From: Achromobacter spanius
Lineage (GTDB): Bacteria; Pseudomonadota; Gammaproteobacteria; Burkholderiales; Burkholderiaceae_B
Reading direction: 5' to 3'
NCBI RefSeq assembly: GCF_029637605.1
Contig: NZ_CP121261.1
Span: 1,860,001 to 1,924,000, forward strand
DNA length: 64,000 nt
The notes under the pieces are model-generated. The model saw only the letters and a list, made by a program, of their open reading frames with translations. It was not told where the DNA came from and did no database searches. How positions within the stretch are numbered: position 1 is the stretch's first letter; the number at the start of each line of letters is the position of its first letter. The position numbers and the translations under genes were made by a program. Below are positions 9,392 through 17,049 of the stretch, one piece after another.

Positions 9392-9413
9392 TTTATCTGC
9401 CTAGGCAGTTAAA
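9392..9413. promoter_or_regulatory. Probable MarR operator before its own gene
   Basis: A 22-bp near-perfect palindrome centred between 9402 and 9403. TTTA and CTGCCT on the left pair with AGGCAG and TAAA on the right, with one mismatch pair (9396/9409). It lies about 86 bp upstream of the marR start and shares its core with the site before the MFS exporter. Size and symmetry fit a MarR dimer operator. Confidence 0.75.
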
Positions 9414-9488
9414 TTGCAAGCGCTGCATGTTGGCGCGGGCATCAAGATTGGAACCACTGCGGCCATCAAGACAGCCACCCAGCCTGCA

Positions 9489-10550
9489 TCAAGGCAAATT
9501 CTCCCGGAAGATCACCTGACTGCGCGCCAGTTCCACCCCGTTCATCGCGCTGCGCTTGTCGCGCAGGTTGCTGAAAATGCGCACGCAGCTCATCAGCGCT
9601 TCCATCGGGCTTTGCGTGATGACGGCGTCCATGGTGCCGTCGATCAGCAGCGCGCGCGTGTCCGGCGTCAGCCCGTGGCCGATGAACACCACGCGGTGCT
9701 GCAAGCCGGCCTCTTTCAAGGCCCGCGCCACGCCGTCGGACGCGCCGCCGATGTTGTAGATGCCCGCCAGGTTGGGATATTGCTCAAGCAGTTGCCGCGT
9801 CTGCTCGTAGTTGCGCTGCGCGTCGTCATAGCCTTCGCGCAAATCCACCACCTGCATCGCCTGAAACTGCTCGGCGTACAGCTGCAGGAAACCGCTTTCG
9901 CGTTCCTCGTGCGCGCGGTAATGGCGCGAGCCCGCAATCAAGGCCACATGGGCGGCGCGCGGGCCGATGAAGCGTGCGATCAGGTAGCCCGCCGTACGGC
10001 CGGCGGCGCGGTTGTCCAGCCCCACATAGGCCGTGCGCGCGCTGTTGGCCAGGTCTGAAATCAAGGTCACCGTGGGCACGCCCTGCTGCGCCAGCGTGTT
10101 GACCGCTTCACGCACCACGGGGTGTTCAAGCGCCATGAACGCAATGCCGTCGGCGCGCTTGCCGTGCTTGGCCAAGGCCTGGGCCAGCGCGTCGGGGTTG
10201 AAACTTTCCACGTATTCAATCTGGCACTTGGCATTCAGCGGCGCGAAGTGCTCGTGCGCGTAGCTGACGGTATCGCCCAACATGCGCAGGTAGCGGTTGC
10301 TGCCGCGCGGCAGCAGGAACACCAGCCGCATCGGCTCGGCGGGCACGGCGGCGGCCAGTTCCTGTTCGGGCAGATAGTCCAGTTCAATGGCGGCCTTGAA
10401 GACCTTCTGCGCGGTGTTGGCGCGCACGCCGGGGCGGCGGTTCAACACGCGGTCGGCCGTGGCCGTGGACACGCCGGCGCGCGCCGCCACATCGGCCAAT
10501 CGGGCAAGCTTACGGTCGGGCGAAGGTCTATTCACATCAAAAACCATCAT
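9489..10550 (-). CDS. LacI family regulator with sugar-binding-protein-like sensor domain
   Basis: A 353-residue DNA-binding regulator. The HTH (LARLADVAARAGVSTATADR) is near residues 15-35 and is followed by a hinge and a periplasmic-binding-protein fold of the ribose-binding type (FLLPRGSNRYL near 75, FIGHGLTPDTRALLIDG near 285). The start at 10550 was chosen because a start at 10662 would add a 38-residue tail that duplicates MMVFDV and overlaps the divergent promoter. It is divergent from the TRAP transporter genes and very probably represses them. The start codon lies inside one of two 18-bp repeats, consistent with autoregulation. A GTG at 10535 could also be the start. Confidence 0.88.
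   Translation of the reverse strand: MMVFDVNRPSPDRKLARLADVAARAGVSTATADRVLNRRPGVRANTAQKVFKAAIELDYLPEQELAAAVPAEPMRLVFLLPRGSNRYLRMLGDTVSYAHEHFAPLNAKCQIEYVESFNPDALAQALAKHGKRADGIAFMALEHPVVREAVNTLAQQGVPTVTLISDLANSARTAYVGLDNRAAGRTAGYLIARFIGPRAAHVALIAGSRHYRAHEERESGFLQLYAEQFQAMQVVDLREGYDDAQRNYEQTRQLLEQYPNLAGIYNIGGASDGVARALKEAGLQHRVVFIGHGLTPDTRALLIDGTMDAVITQSPMEALMSCVRIFSNLRDKRSAMNGVELARSQVIFRENLP
10533..10550. promoter_or_regulatory. 18-bp direct repeat, copy 1 (candidate LacI-family operator)
   Basis: CACATCAAAAACCATCAT at 10533-10550 is repeated exactly at 10623-10640. This copy covers the chosen start codon of the LacI-type gene. The repeat itself contains two direct CATCA steps and is not an inverted repeat, which is unusual for LacI-family operators. 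Confidence 0.6.
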
Positions 10551-10559
10551 GAAAGAAGT

Positions 10560-10589
10560 TTGACGATGATAGCGGCAATTCACTATTGT
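10560..10589 (+). promoter_or_regulatory. Candidate sigma-70 promoter for the TRAP/RLP operon
   Basis: TTGACG at 10560-10565 and TATTGT at 10584-10589, separated by 18 bp, form a reasonable -35/-10 pair pointing toward the dctP gene. The promoter sits between the two 18-bp repeats. It is a sequence-match prediction only. Confidence 0.45.
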
Positions 10590-10622
10590 CCAGTCTGCCG
10601 CATGGGTTTGGCGCTGTTGTGG

Positions 10623-10640
10623 CACATCAAAAACCATCAT
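10623..10640. promoter_or_regulatory. 18-bp direct repeat, copy 2 (candidate LacI-family operator)
   Basis: Exact second copy of the repeat at 10533-10550, in the same orientation and 90 bp away. It lies 22 bp upstream of the dctP-type start and just downstream of the candidate promoter, a good position for blocking transcription. Confidence 0.6.
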
Positions 10641-10662
10641 AAAACCAAATTTGGAGACAAGC

Positions 10663-11682
10663 ATGAAGCTGCTGACACGCCGTAGTGCCTTGCGTCGCCT
10701 TTGCGCGGTGCCCGCTGTTGCCCTGGCTGGCGGATTCCCGCTGATCGCCCGCGCGGCCGACTACACGCTCAAGTACGGCAACAACCTGCCGGTGACGCAT
10801 CCGCTGAACATCCGCGCGCAAGAAGCCGCCGAACGCATCCTCAAGGAAAGCAACGGCCGCGTCGACATCAAGATTTTCCCGAACAACCAATTGGGCGGCG
10901 ACACCGACATGCTGGCGCAAGTGCGCTCGGGCGGTATCGACTTCTTCACCCCGTCGGCACTGGTTATCGCCACGCTGGTGCCGGTGGCCGCCATCAACGC
11001 CGTGGGCTTTGCCTTCAAGGACTACAGCCAGGTCTGGGGCGCCATGGACGGTGCACTGGGTGCACACGTGCGCGCCGCCATCGCGCAGCGCAAGCTCTAC
11101 GCCTTTGAAAAAATGTGGGACAACGGCTTTCGCCAGACCACCAGCAGCAAGGCGCCCGTGACAACGGCCGCCGACATGGACGGCTTGAAGATTCGCGTGC
11201 CGGTCAGCTCGCTGCCCATCTCCATGTTCAAGGGCCTGGGCGCCGCGCCCGCCAGCTTGCAGTTCAGCGAGGTGTATTCGTCCTTGCAGACCAAGGTGGT
11301 GGACGCGCAGGAAAACCCATTGCCCATCATCCAGGTAGCCAAGCTGTACGAAGTGCAGAAGTATTGCTCGCTGACCAACCACATCTGGGACGGCTACTGG
11401 TTCATCGCCAACGGCCGCATGTGGGAAGGCCTGCCGCAAGACCTGAAGACCATCGTGGCGCGCGGCATCAACGAAGCCGGCCTGGCCCAGCGCGAAGACA
11501 TCAAGAAGCTGAACGCGTCGGTGCAGTCGGACCTGGAATCCAAGGGCCTGCAATTCAACCAGCCGGCGCCGGACACCTTCCGCCAGGCGCTGCGCACGGC
11601 GGGCTTCTACAAGGAATGGCAGGGCCGCTTCGGCAACGAAGCCTGGTCCTTGCTGGAACAAAGCGTCGGCAAGCTGGCCTGA
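10663..11682 (+). CDS. TRAP transporter substrate-binding protein (DctP family)
   Basis: A 339-residue periplasmic solute receptor. The N terminus MKLLTRRSALRRL followed by a hydrophobic stretch and ARA-A is a signal peptide, with a paired arginine that could mean Tat export. The mature part has DctP landmarks: NNQLGGDTDMLAQVRSGGID near 72-91 and the SLQTKVVDAQENP ligand-arginine/dimer region near 208. ATG 10663 has GGAG at 10653. The fused DctQM membrane gene begins 9 bp later. With the downstream enzymes, the ligand is expected to be a sugar acid or related carboxylate. That is inferred from context. Confidence 0.92.
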   Translation: MKLLTRRSALRRLCAVPAVALAGGFPLIARAADYTLKYGNNLPVTHPLNIRAQEAAERILKESNGRVDIKIFPNNQLGGDTDMLAQVRSGGIDFFTPSALVIATLVPVAAINAVGFAFKDYSQVWGAMDGALGAHVRAAIAQRKLYAFEKMWDNGFRQTTSSKAPVTTAADMDGLKIRVPVSSLPISMFKGLGAAPASLQFSEVYSSLQTKVVDAQENPLPIIQVAKLYEVQKYCSLTNHIWDGYWFIANGRMWEGLPQDLKTIVARGINEAGLAQREDIKKLNASVQSDLESKGLQFNQPAPDTFRQALRTAGFYKEWQGRFGNEAWSLLEQSVGKLA

Positions 11683-11691
11683 GGTCGCGTC

Positions 11692-13572
11692 ATGTCTTCC
11701 CTGTCCGCTTCCCACGCCGCCGCCCCGACGCTGCCGGCCAACCCCTTGCGGCGCGCCGCCAACGCGCTGGACAGCGTGCTGGGCGGCGTGGTCGAACACG
11801 TAGCGGCCGCGATCGTGCTGGTCGAAATCTGCGTGCTGTTCGCGGGGGTGGTCGCGCGCTACGTCTTCCATAGCCCGCTGGTCTGGTCCGACGAACTGGC
11901 CTCCATCCTGTTCCTGTGGCTGTCGATGCTGGGCGCCGTGGTTGCCTTGCGGCGCGGCGAGCACATGCGGATGACGGCCCTGGTCAACAACGTCAGCCCC
12001 GCGCGGCGCGCGCAGCTGGAAACCGCCGCGCTGGCCGCGTCGCTGGCGTTTCTGGTGCTGATCCTGGCGCCCGCCATCGAATACGCGCACGAAGAACACT
12101 TCATCACCACGCCCGCGCTGGAACTCAGCAATGCGTGGCGCGCCGCCGCCATTCCCGTGGGCATGGCGCTGATGGCCGTGGTGGCCATGCTGCGCCTGTT
12201 GCGCACCACACCGGTACGCCAGGTGCTGGTGGCCTTGGTGGGCGTGGCGGCGGTGGTCGCCCTGTTCTGGTTGGCCCAACCCCTGTTCCAGGGCCTGGGC
12301 AAACTGAACCTGGTGATCTTCTTTGTGGGCATCGTGGCGGCCACCGTGTTTTCTGGGGTGCCGATTGCGTTTTCCTTCGCGCTGGCCACCTTCTCGTATC
12401 TGGCGCTGACCACCAACACGCCCATGGAAGTGATGGTGGGCCGCTTGGACGAAGGCATGTCGCACTTGATGCTGCTGGCCGTGCCGCTGTTCATCTTCCT
12501 TGGTTCCCTGATTGAGATGACCGGCATGGCGCGCGCCATGATCCAGTTCCTGGCCAGCCTCTTGGGCCACGTGCGCGGCGGGCTGTCGTACGTGCTGATC
12601 GGCGCCATGTATCTGGTGTCGGGCATTTCGGGTTCGAAGATCGCCGACATGGCGGCCATTGCGCCGGTGCTGTTCCCGGAAATGCGCAAACGCGGCGCCA
12701 AGCCCGGCGATCTGGTGGCGCTGCTGGCGGCCACCGGCGCGCAGACCGAGACCATTCCGCCCTCGATTGTGCTGATCACCATCGGTTCGGTCACGGGCGT
12801 GTCGATCGCCGCGCTGTTCACGGGCGGCTTGCTGCCCGCCGTGGTGCTGGGCCTAGCCCTGTGCTCGGTGGTGTGGTGGCGCTATCGCAAGGAAGACCTG
12901 AGCCTGGTGCAACGCTTCAGCCCCAAAGAGATCGGCCGTTTCTTCGTGATTGCGCTGCCCGCCGTAGCCCTGCCCTTTGTGATCCGCGCCGCGGTGGTCG
13001 AAGGCGTGGCGACCGCTACCGAGGTCTCCACCATCGGCATCGTGTATTCGGCGGTGATCGGCATCCTGATCTATCGCCGCTTCGACTGGGCGCGCCTGCG
13101 CCCCATGCTGATCGAGACCGCGTCGCTGTCCGGCGCCATCATGCTGATTGTCGGCTGCGCCACGGCCATGGCCTGGGCGCTGACGCAGTCCGGCTTCTCG
13201 GGCGACCTGGCGCAGTTGATGGCCGACATGCCCGGCGGCAGCTACGGCTTCCTGGCAGTGTCCATCGTGGCCTTCATCATCCTGGGCAGCGTGCTGGAAG
13301 GCATACCCGCCATTGTGCTGTTCGGCCCGCTGCTGTTCCCGATCGCGGTGCAGGCTGGCGTGCACGAAGTGCACTACGCCATGGTCGTCATCTTCGCCAT
13401 GGGCATCGGCCTGTTCGCGCCGCCCTTCGGCGTGGGCTACTACGGCGCCTGCGCCATCAGCCGTGTCGATCCCAACGAGGGCATCGGCCCCATCTGGGGT
13501 TACGTCGCGGCGCTGCTGATCGGCCTGATCGTCGTCGCCGCCTTCCCCTGGTTCTCCATCGGCTTCCTGTGA
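11692..13572 (+). CDS. TRAP transporter fused permease, DctQ-DctM
   Basis: A 626-residue inner-membrane protein that joins both TRAP membrane components. Residues 1 to about 190 are the four-helix DctQ part (VWSDELASILFLWLSMLGA is the typical DctQ segment). About 200 to 626 is the large DctM permease (GVPIAFSFALATF, GISGSKIADMAAIAPVLFPE, IPPSIVLITIGSVTGVSIAA). SD GAGG precedes the start by 6-7 bases. It imports the ligand caught by the DctP receptor, using a sodium or proton gradient. Fused QM proteins are common. Confidence 0.92.
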   Translation: MSSLSASHAAAPTLPANPLRRAANALDSVLGGVVEHVAAAIVLVEICVLFAGVVARYVFHSPLVWSDELASILFLWLSMLGAVVALRRGEHMRMTALVNNVSPARRAQLETAALAASLAFLVLILAPAIEYAHEEHFITTPALELSNAWRAAAIPVGMALMAVVAMLRLLRTTPVRQVLVALVGVAAVVALFWLAQPLFQGLGKLNLVIFFVGIVAATVFSGVPIAFSFALATFSYLALTTNTPMEVMVGRLDEGMSHLMLLAVPLFIFLGSLIEMTGMARAMIQFLASLLGHVRGGLSYVLIGAMYLVSGISGSKIADMAAIAPVLFPEMRKRGAKPGDLVALLAATGAQTETIPPSIVLITIGSVTGVSIAALFTGGLLPAVVLGLALCSVVWWRYRKEDLSLVQRFSPKEIGRFFVIALPAVALPFVIRAAVVEGVATATEVSTIGIVYSAVIGILIYRRFDWARLRPMLIETASLSGAIMLIVGCATAMAWALTQSGFSGDLAQLMADMPGGSYGFLAVSIVAFIILGSVLEGIPAIVLFGPLLFPIAVQAGVHEVHYAMVVIFAMGIGLFAPPFGVGYYGACAISRVDPNEGIGPIWGYVAALLIGLIVVAAFPWFSIGFL

Positions 13573-13644
13573 CCTGACGCGGCCCGCGCGTGAATTCGCG
13601 TCGGGCTGCCTCCCCTTCCGTCTCTCTCCTTATAAAGATCCATC

Positions 13645-14184
13645 ATGAGTCGTTTTCTGGGCGAAATCCGCCAACTCGGTTATGTGGTGCACGACATCGA
13701 AGCCGCCATGGACTACTGGAGCACCACGCTGGGCGTGGGCCCCTGGTACTACAACCCGCGCGTGCCGATCGTCAATTATCAGTACGACGGTGAAAGCCAC
13801 CAGCCGCACAACTCGGTTGCGCTGGCCAACTCCGGTTTCGTGCAGGTTGAACTGATCCAGACGCGCAACGACGTGCCGTCCATGTACCGCGACTTCCTGC
13901 AAGCCGGCCGCACCGGCCTGCAACACGTGGCCTACTGGACCGAAAGCTACGACGCCGACCTGGAACGCCTGCTGGCGCAGGGCTTCAAGCCCAAGATGAG
14001 CGGCGAAGTCGGCGAGAAAGGCCGCTTCATTTACTTCGATACCGAATACCACCCAGGCACCGTCATCGAACTGTCGGAAGTGGCCGGCCCCAAGGGCCGC
14101 CTGTTCGACCTGATCCGGGAAAGCGCCAACGGTTGGGACGGTAAGGATCCGGTCCGCCCGTTTCCGGATCTGTCCCGTCTTTGA
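13645..14184 (+). CDS. VOC superfamily protein
   Basis: A 179-residue glyoxalase/bleomycin-resistance-fold protein with two beta-alpha-beta-beta-beta modules. Candidate metal ligands are Glu69 (QVELIQ), His94 (QHVAYW) and Glu142 (VIELSE). The fourth usual ligand, the first-strand His, is replaced by QLGYVV. A close paralogue lies at 35710-36240 in another LacI-controlled operon and has the same three residues and the same substitution. Between the TRAP genes and the RuBisCO-like gene, it is probably an epimerase, isomerase or lyase acting on a keto-acid intermediate. The reaction is unknown. Confidence 0.8.
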   Translation: MSRFLGEIRQLGYVVHDIEAAMDYWSTTLGVGPWYYNPRVPIVNYQYDGESHQPHNSVALANSGFVQVELIQTRNDVPSMYRDFLQAGRTGLQHVAYWTESYDADLERLLAQGFKPKMSGEVGEKGRFIYFDTEYHPGTVIELSEVAGPKGRLFDLIRESANGWDGKDPVRPFPDLSRL

Positions 14185-14312
14185 AGACTGCTGACGTCGG
14201 TTGTGGCTTGCAGCCAGTTGATGCCTCTGTCGCTTGCTTATCCCTGCTGACGCCTGCTGTCCCTTGCTGACCCAACCTTGCCGCCTGCCGCCCCCTTTGA
14301 ATTCCCAAGCTT

Positions 14313-15590
14313 ATGAATTCCCAGTCCTTTAGCGCGACCTACCTGATCGAGACCCCGATGGACCCCGCGCGGGTCGCCGAAGTGATGGCGGGCGAGCAGT
14401 CCTGCGGCACCTTCACCCGCGTGCAAGGCGAAACCGATGAACTGCGCGCCCGCGCGCGCGCCCGCATCGAAGCCATCGACCTGCTGGACACCACCGACAC
14501 GCCCAGCCTGCCCAACGCCTGGATGGCGCGCCAACCCGGCGGCATGCCGGCCAAGTACCAGCGCGCCCGCGTGCGCATCGCCTTTCCCGTGGCCAACGTG
14601 GGCGCCAACCTGCCCACGCTGGCGGCCACCGTCGGCGGCAACCTCTACGACCTGGGCGAAGTCACCGGCCTGCGCCTGGAAAGCATGGAACTGCCCGCCA
14701 ACTACCGCGCGCAGTTCGACATGCCGCAAGTGGGCATCGCCGGCACGCGGCAATTGACCGGCGTGGCAAAGGGCCCGCTGGTGGGCACCATCATCAAGCC
14801 CAACGTGGGCCTGTCGCCCGAGCAGACCGCGCATCTGGTCGCCCAACTGTGCGCGGCGGGCGTGGACTTCATCAAGGACGACGAAGTCTGCGCCAACCCC
14901 GCGCACGCCCCGCTTGCGCAACGCGTCGCCGCCGTCATGGCGGTGGTGCGCGCCCACCGCGAACGCACCGGCCGCCAGGTGATGGTGGCCTTCAACATCA
15001 GCGACGAAACCGACGCCATGCGCCGCCATGCCGACCTGATCGAACGCGAAGGCGGCAGCTGCGTCATGGCCAGCCTGAACTGGTGCGGTTTCTCAGCCAT
15101 CCAGACCCTGCGCCGCAGCACGCCGCTGGCTCTGCACGGGCACCGCAACGGCTTCGGCGCCCTGTCGCGCGCGCCGTTGTTGGGGATCGGCTTTCAGGCG
15201 TATCAGACGCTGTGGCGGCTGGCCGGCGTGGACCATATGCACGTGCATGGCCTGCAAGGCAAATTCGCGCAGGAAGACGGCGAAGTCGTGGAATCCGCGC
15301 GTGATTGCCTGGCGTCGCTCACGCCCGGCATCGACGACCCGGTCATGCCCGCGTTCTCATCCGGCCAATGGGCCGGCACCGTGCCCGCCACGTGGGCGGC
15401 GGTGCGCACTGACGATTTGATGTTCATGTCGGGCGGTGGGATTCTGGCGCATCCGGATGGGCCGGCTGCGGGCGTGCAGAGCATTCGGCAAGCGTGGCAG
15501 GCGGTGCGGGATGGCGAGGCGTTGGAGGACTTTGCGCGCAATGCGCCGGAGCTGAAGCGGGCGCTGGAGTTCTTTGGCGGGCGAGCATGA
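14313..15590 (+). CDS. RuBisCO-like protein (form IV large-subunit family; OiaX/OiaC-type candidate)
   Basis: A 425-residue member of the RuBisCO large-subunit superfamily. Catalytic positions are largely kept: Lys162 in TIIKPNVGLS (RuBisCO K175), Lys188-Asp190-Glu191 in DFIKDDE (carbamylated Lys and Mg ligands), His277-Arg278 (H294/R295), His310 and Lys317 (H327 and loop-6 K334), Ser373 in MSGGG. This is not a true RuBisCO: no small subunit or phosphoribulokinase is present. Beside an acid-sugar kinase, the likely role is cleavage or decarboxylation of a phosphorylated 3-oxo sugar acid, as known for 3-oxo-isoapionate-4-phosphate enzymes. No clear SD precedes ATG 14313. The stop overlaps the kinase start. 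Confidence 0.88.
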   Translation: MNSQSFSATYLIETPMDPARVAEVMAGEQSCGTFTRVQGETDELRARARARIEAIDLLDTTDTPSLPNAWMARQPGGMPAKYQRARVRIAFPVANVGANLPTLAATVGGNLYDLGEVTGLRLESMELPANYRAQFDMPQVGIAGTRQLTGVAKGPLVGTIIKPNVGLSPEQTAHLVAQLCAAGVDFIKDDEVCANPAHAPLAQRVAAVMAVVRAHRERTGRQVMVAFNISDETDAMRRHADLIEREGGSCVMASLNWCGFSAIQTLRRSTPLALHGHRNGFGALSRAPLLGIGFQAYQTLWRLAGVDHMHVHGLQGKFAQEDGEVVESARDCLASLTPGIDDPVMPAFSSGQWAGTVPATWAAVRTDDLMFMSGGGILAHPDGPAAGVQSIRQAWQAVRDGEALEDFARNAPELKRALEFFGGRA

Positions 15591-16972
15591 CTGCGGGTGT
15601 CGGCTGCCTAGGCACGCCCCGCGTCTGCTGGTACGGCGACGATTTCACCGGCGCCACCGACACACTGGCCGAAGTCGCGCGCGCCGGCTTGCGCGGCTTG
15701 CTGTTCCTGGGCGTACCCACGCCCGAACAACTGCGCCGCGCCGGCCCGCTGGACGCCATCGGCATCGCGGGCGCCGCGCGCGCCATGTCCCCCGCCGATA
15801 TGGAAACGGAACTGCGCGCCGTTGGCCACTTCATGGCCGGCACCGGCGCGCGCGTGCTGCACTACAAATGCTGTTCCACCTTCGACAGCGCCCCGCACGT
15901 CGGCAGCATCGGCGTCGCCATCCGCGAACTGCGCCGCCACATGCCCAACCGGCTGGTGCCGATTGTGGGCGGGCAACCCAGCATCGGACGCTATTGCAGC
16001 TTTGCGCAATTGTTCGCCCGCGCGGGGGCCGCGCCCGAGGTCTATCGCATAGACCGGCATCCGGTGATGAGCCAGCATCCGGTCACGCCGATGCATGAGG
16101 CTGACTTGCGCCGGCATCTGGCGGCGCAGGGGCTGGATGGGATTCGATCGGTGCCGCATATTGCGTATCCGCGTCTGCGGAATGCCGACGATGCCGCTGA
16201 TGTGGACGGCTGGATTGACGAACTAATCAACACCTGTGACGGCCCGGTGTTGTTCGACCTGACCGACGACGAGCAACTAGCCATGATCGGCAGATTGATC
16301 TGGCGCGCGTCTGCGAGTGCACCGTTGCTGGCGGTTGGCCCCAGCAGCGTGCAACAGGCGCTGGCCCGTGCGGCGGTGTTCGAGCGTGATGGTGAGATTG
16401 CTGGGCGTGATGCCGCTGTTTCCGCAAGCAGTAGCGCGACTCCCCTGCCCGCCGCCACCGGCCCCGTACTGGTCATGGCCGGCAGCCTGTCGCCCGTCAC
16501 CGCCCGGCAGATCGCCGCGAGCACGCGCTACACGCATCAGCCGCTGCAAGTGCAAGCGCTGCTGGAATCGCCCGCCTACGTGGCCGATCAAGTCCAGCTG
16601 GCAGCCCGCGCCTTGGCGCAAGGCCACAACGTGCTGGTACATACCGACCGCCCCGAACAAGCGGTGACCAGCGATCAGGCCGCCTCCACCGCCCGCGCCA
16701 CCGCGCAACTTGCCGCCGCCATCATCACCGCCAGCGCGCAGGCGGGAACCCGGCTTGCACGAGTCGGCATCGCGGGCGGCGACACCTCAAGCCAAGCCAC
16801 TTTGGCGCTGGGCCTGTGGGGCTTGGCGTTTCGCTGCGTACTGGCGCCCGGCGTGACTGTCAGCGTTGCTCGCAGCGACAACCCTGTGGTTGATGGTGTG
16901 GAGTTGATGCTTAAGGGCGGGCAGATGGGCGGGGATGATCTGTTCGATCGATTGGTGACGGGAACGCAATAA
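15587..16972 (+). CDS. Four-carbon acid sugar kinase family protein (DUF1537; OiaK/OtnK-type)
   Basis: A 461-residue kinase. The N-terminal substrate domain begins with YGDDFTGATDTLAEVARAGL, the family hallmark. The C-terminal nucleotide domain shows VGIAGGDTSSQATLALGL and an ending with VELMLKGGQMGGDDLFD. ATG 15587 overlaps the RLP stop (ATGA), so the two are coupled; the longer open frame upstream would lie inside the RLP gene. Family members phosphorylate erythronate, threonate, 3-oxo-tetronate or 3-oxo-isoapionate. Coupling to a RuBisCO-like protein favours the last type, but this is inferred. Confidence 0.88.
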   Translation: MTAGVGCLGTPRVCWYGDDFTGATDTLAEVARAGLRGLLFLGVPTPEQLRRAGPLDAIGIAGAARAMSPADMETELRAVGHFMAGTGARVLHYKCCSTFDSAPHVGSIGVAIRELRRHMPNRLVPIVGGQPSIGRYCSFAQLFARAGAAPEVYRIDRHPVMSQHPVTPMHEADLRRHLAAQGLDGIRSVPHIAYPRLRNADDAADVDGWIDELINTCDGPVLFDLTDDEQLAMIGRLIWRASASAPLLAVGPSSVQQALARAAVFERDGEIAGRDAAVSASSSATPLPAATGPVLVMAGSLSPVTARQIAASTRYTHQPLQVQALLESPAYVADQVQLAARALAQGHNVLVHTDRPEQAVTSDQAASTARATAQLAAAIITASAQAGTRLARVGIAGGDTSSQATLALGLWGLAFRCVLAPGVTVSVARSDNPVVDGVELMLKGGQMGGDDLFDRLVTGTQ

Positions 16973-17049
16973 CGAGGCGGCGACCGGGTCTCCCGCGGTC
17001 CTCGCCGAAGCTTCGTCTCAGCGCTTGCCCACAGCGCCCTATCCCGCCG

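Noticed and set aside
10627..12570. Long open frame (647 codons) on the - strand antisense to the TRAP genes
   Set aside because: It is extremely rich in His, Gln, Gly and Arg with no recognizable domain, a typical shadow of high-GC coding DNA. The + strand genes have clear family motifs.
14299..14320. GAATTC, AAGCTT, GAATTC around the RuBisCO-like gene start, looking like a cloning linker
   Set aside because: The second site encodes the natural start MNSQS of the protein and the flanks continue as ordinary intergenic and coding sequence, so chance is more likely.
16973..17049. Possible hairpin terminator between the acid-sugar kinase and comEC
   Set aside because: The stem is interrupted and no T-run follows. 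A terminator is expected between convergent genes but cannot be supported.
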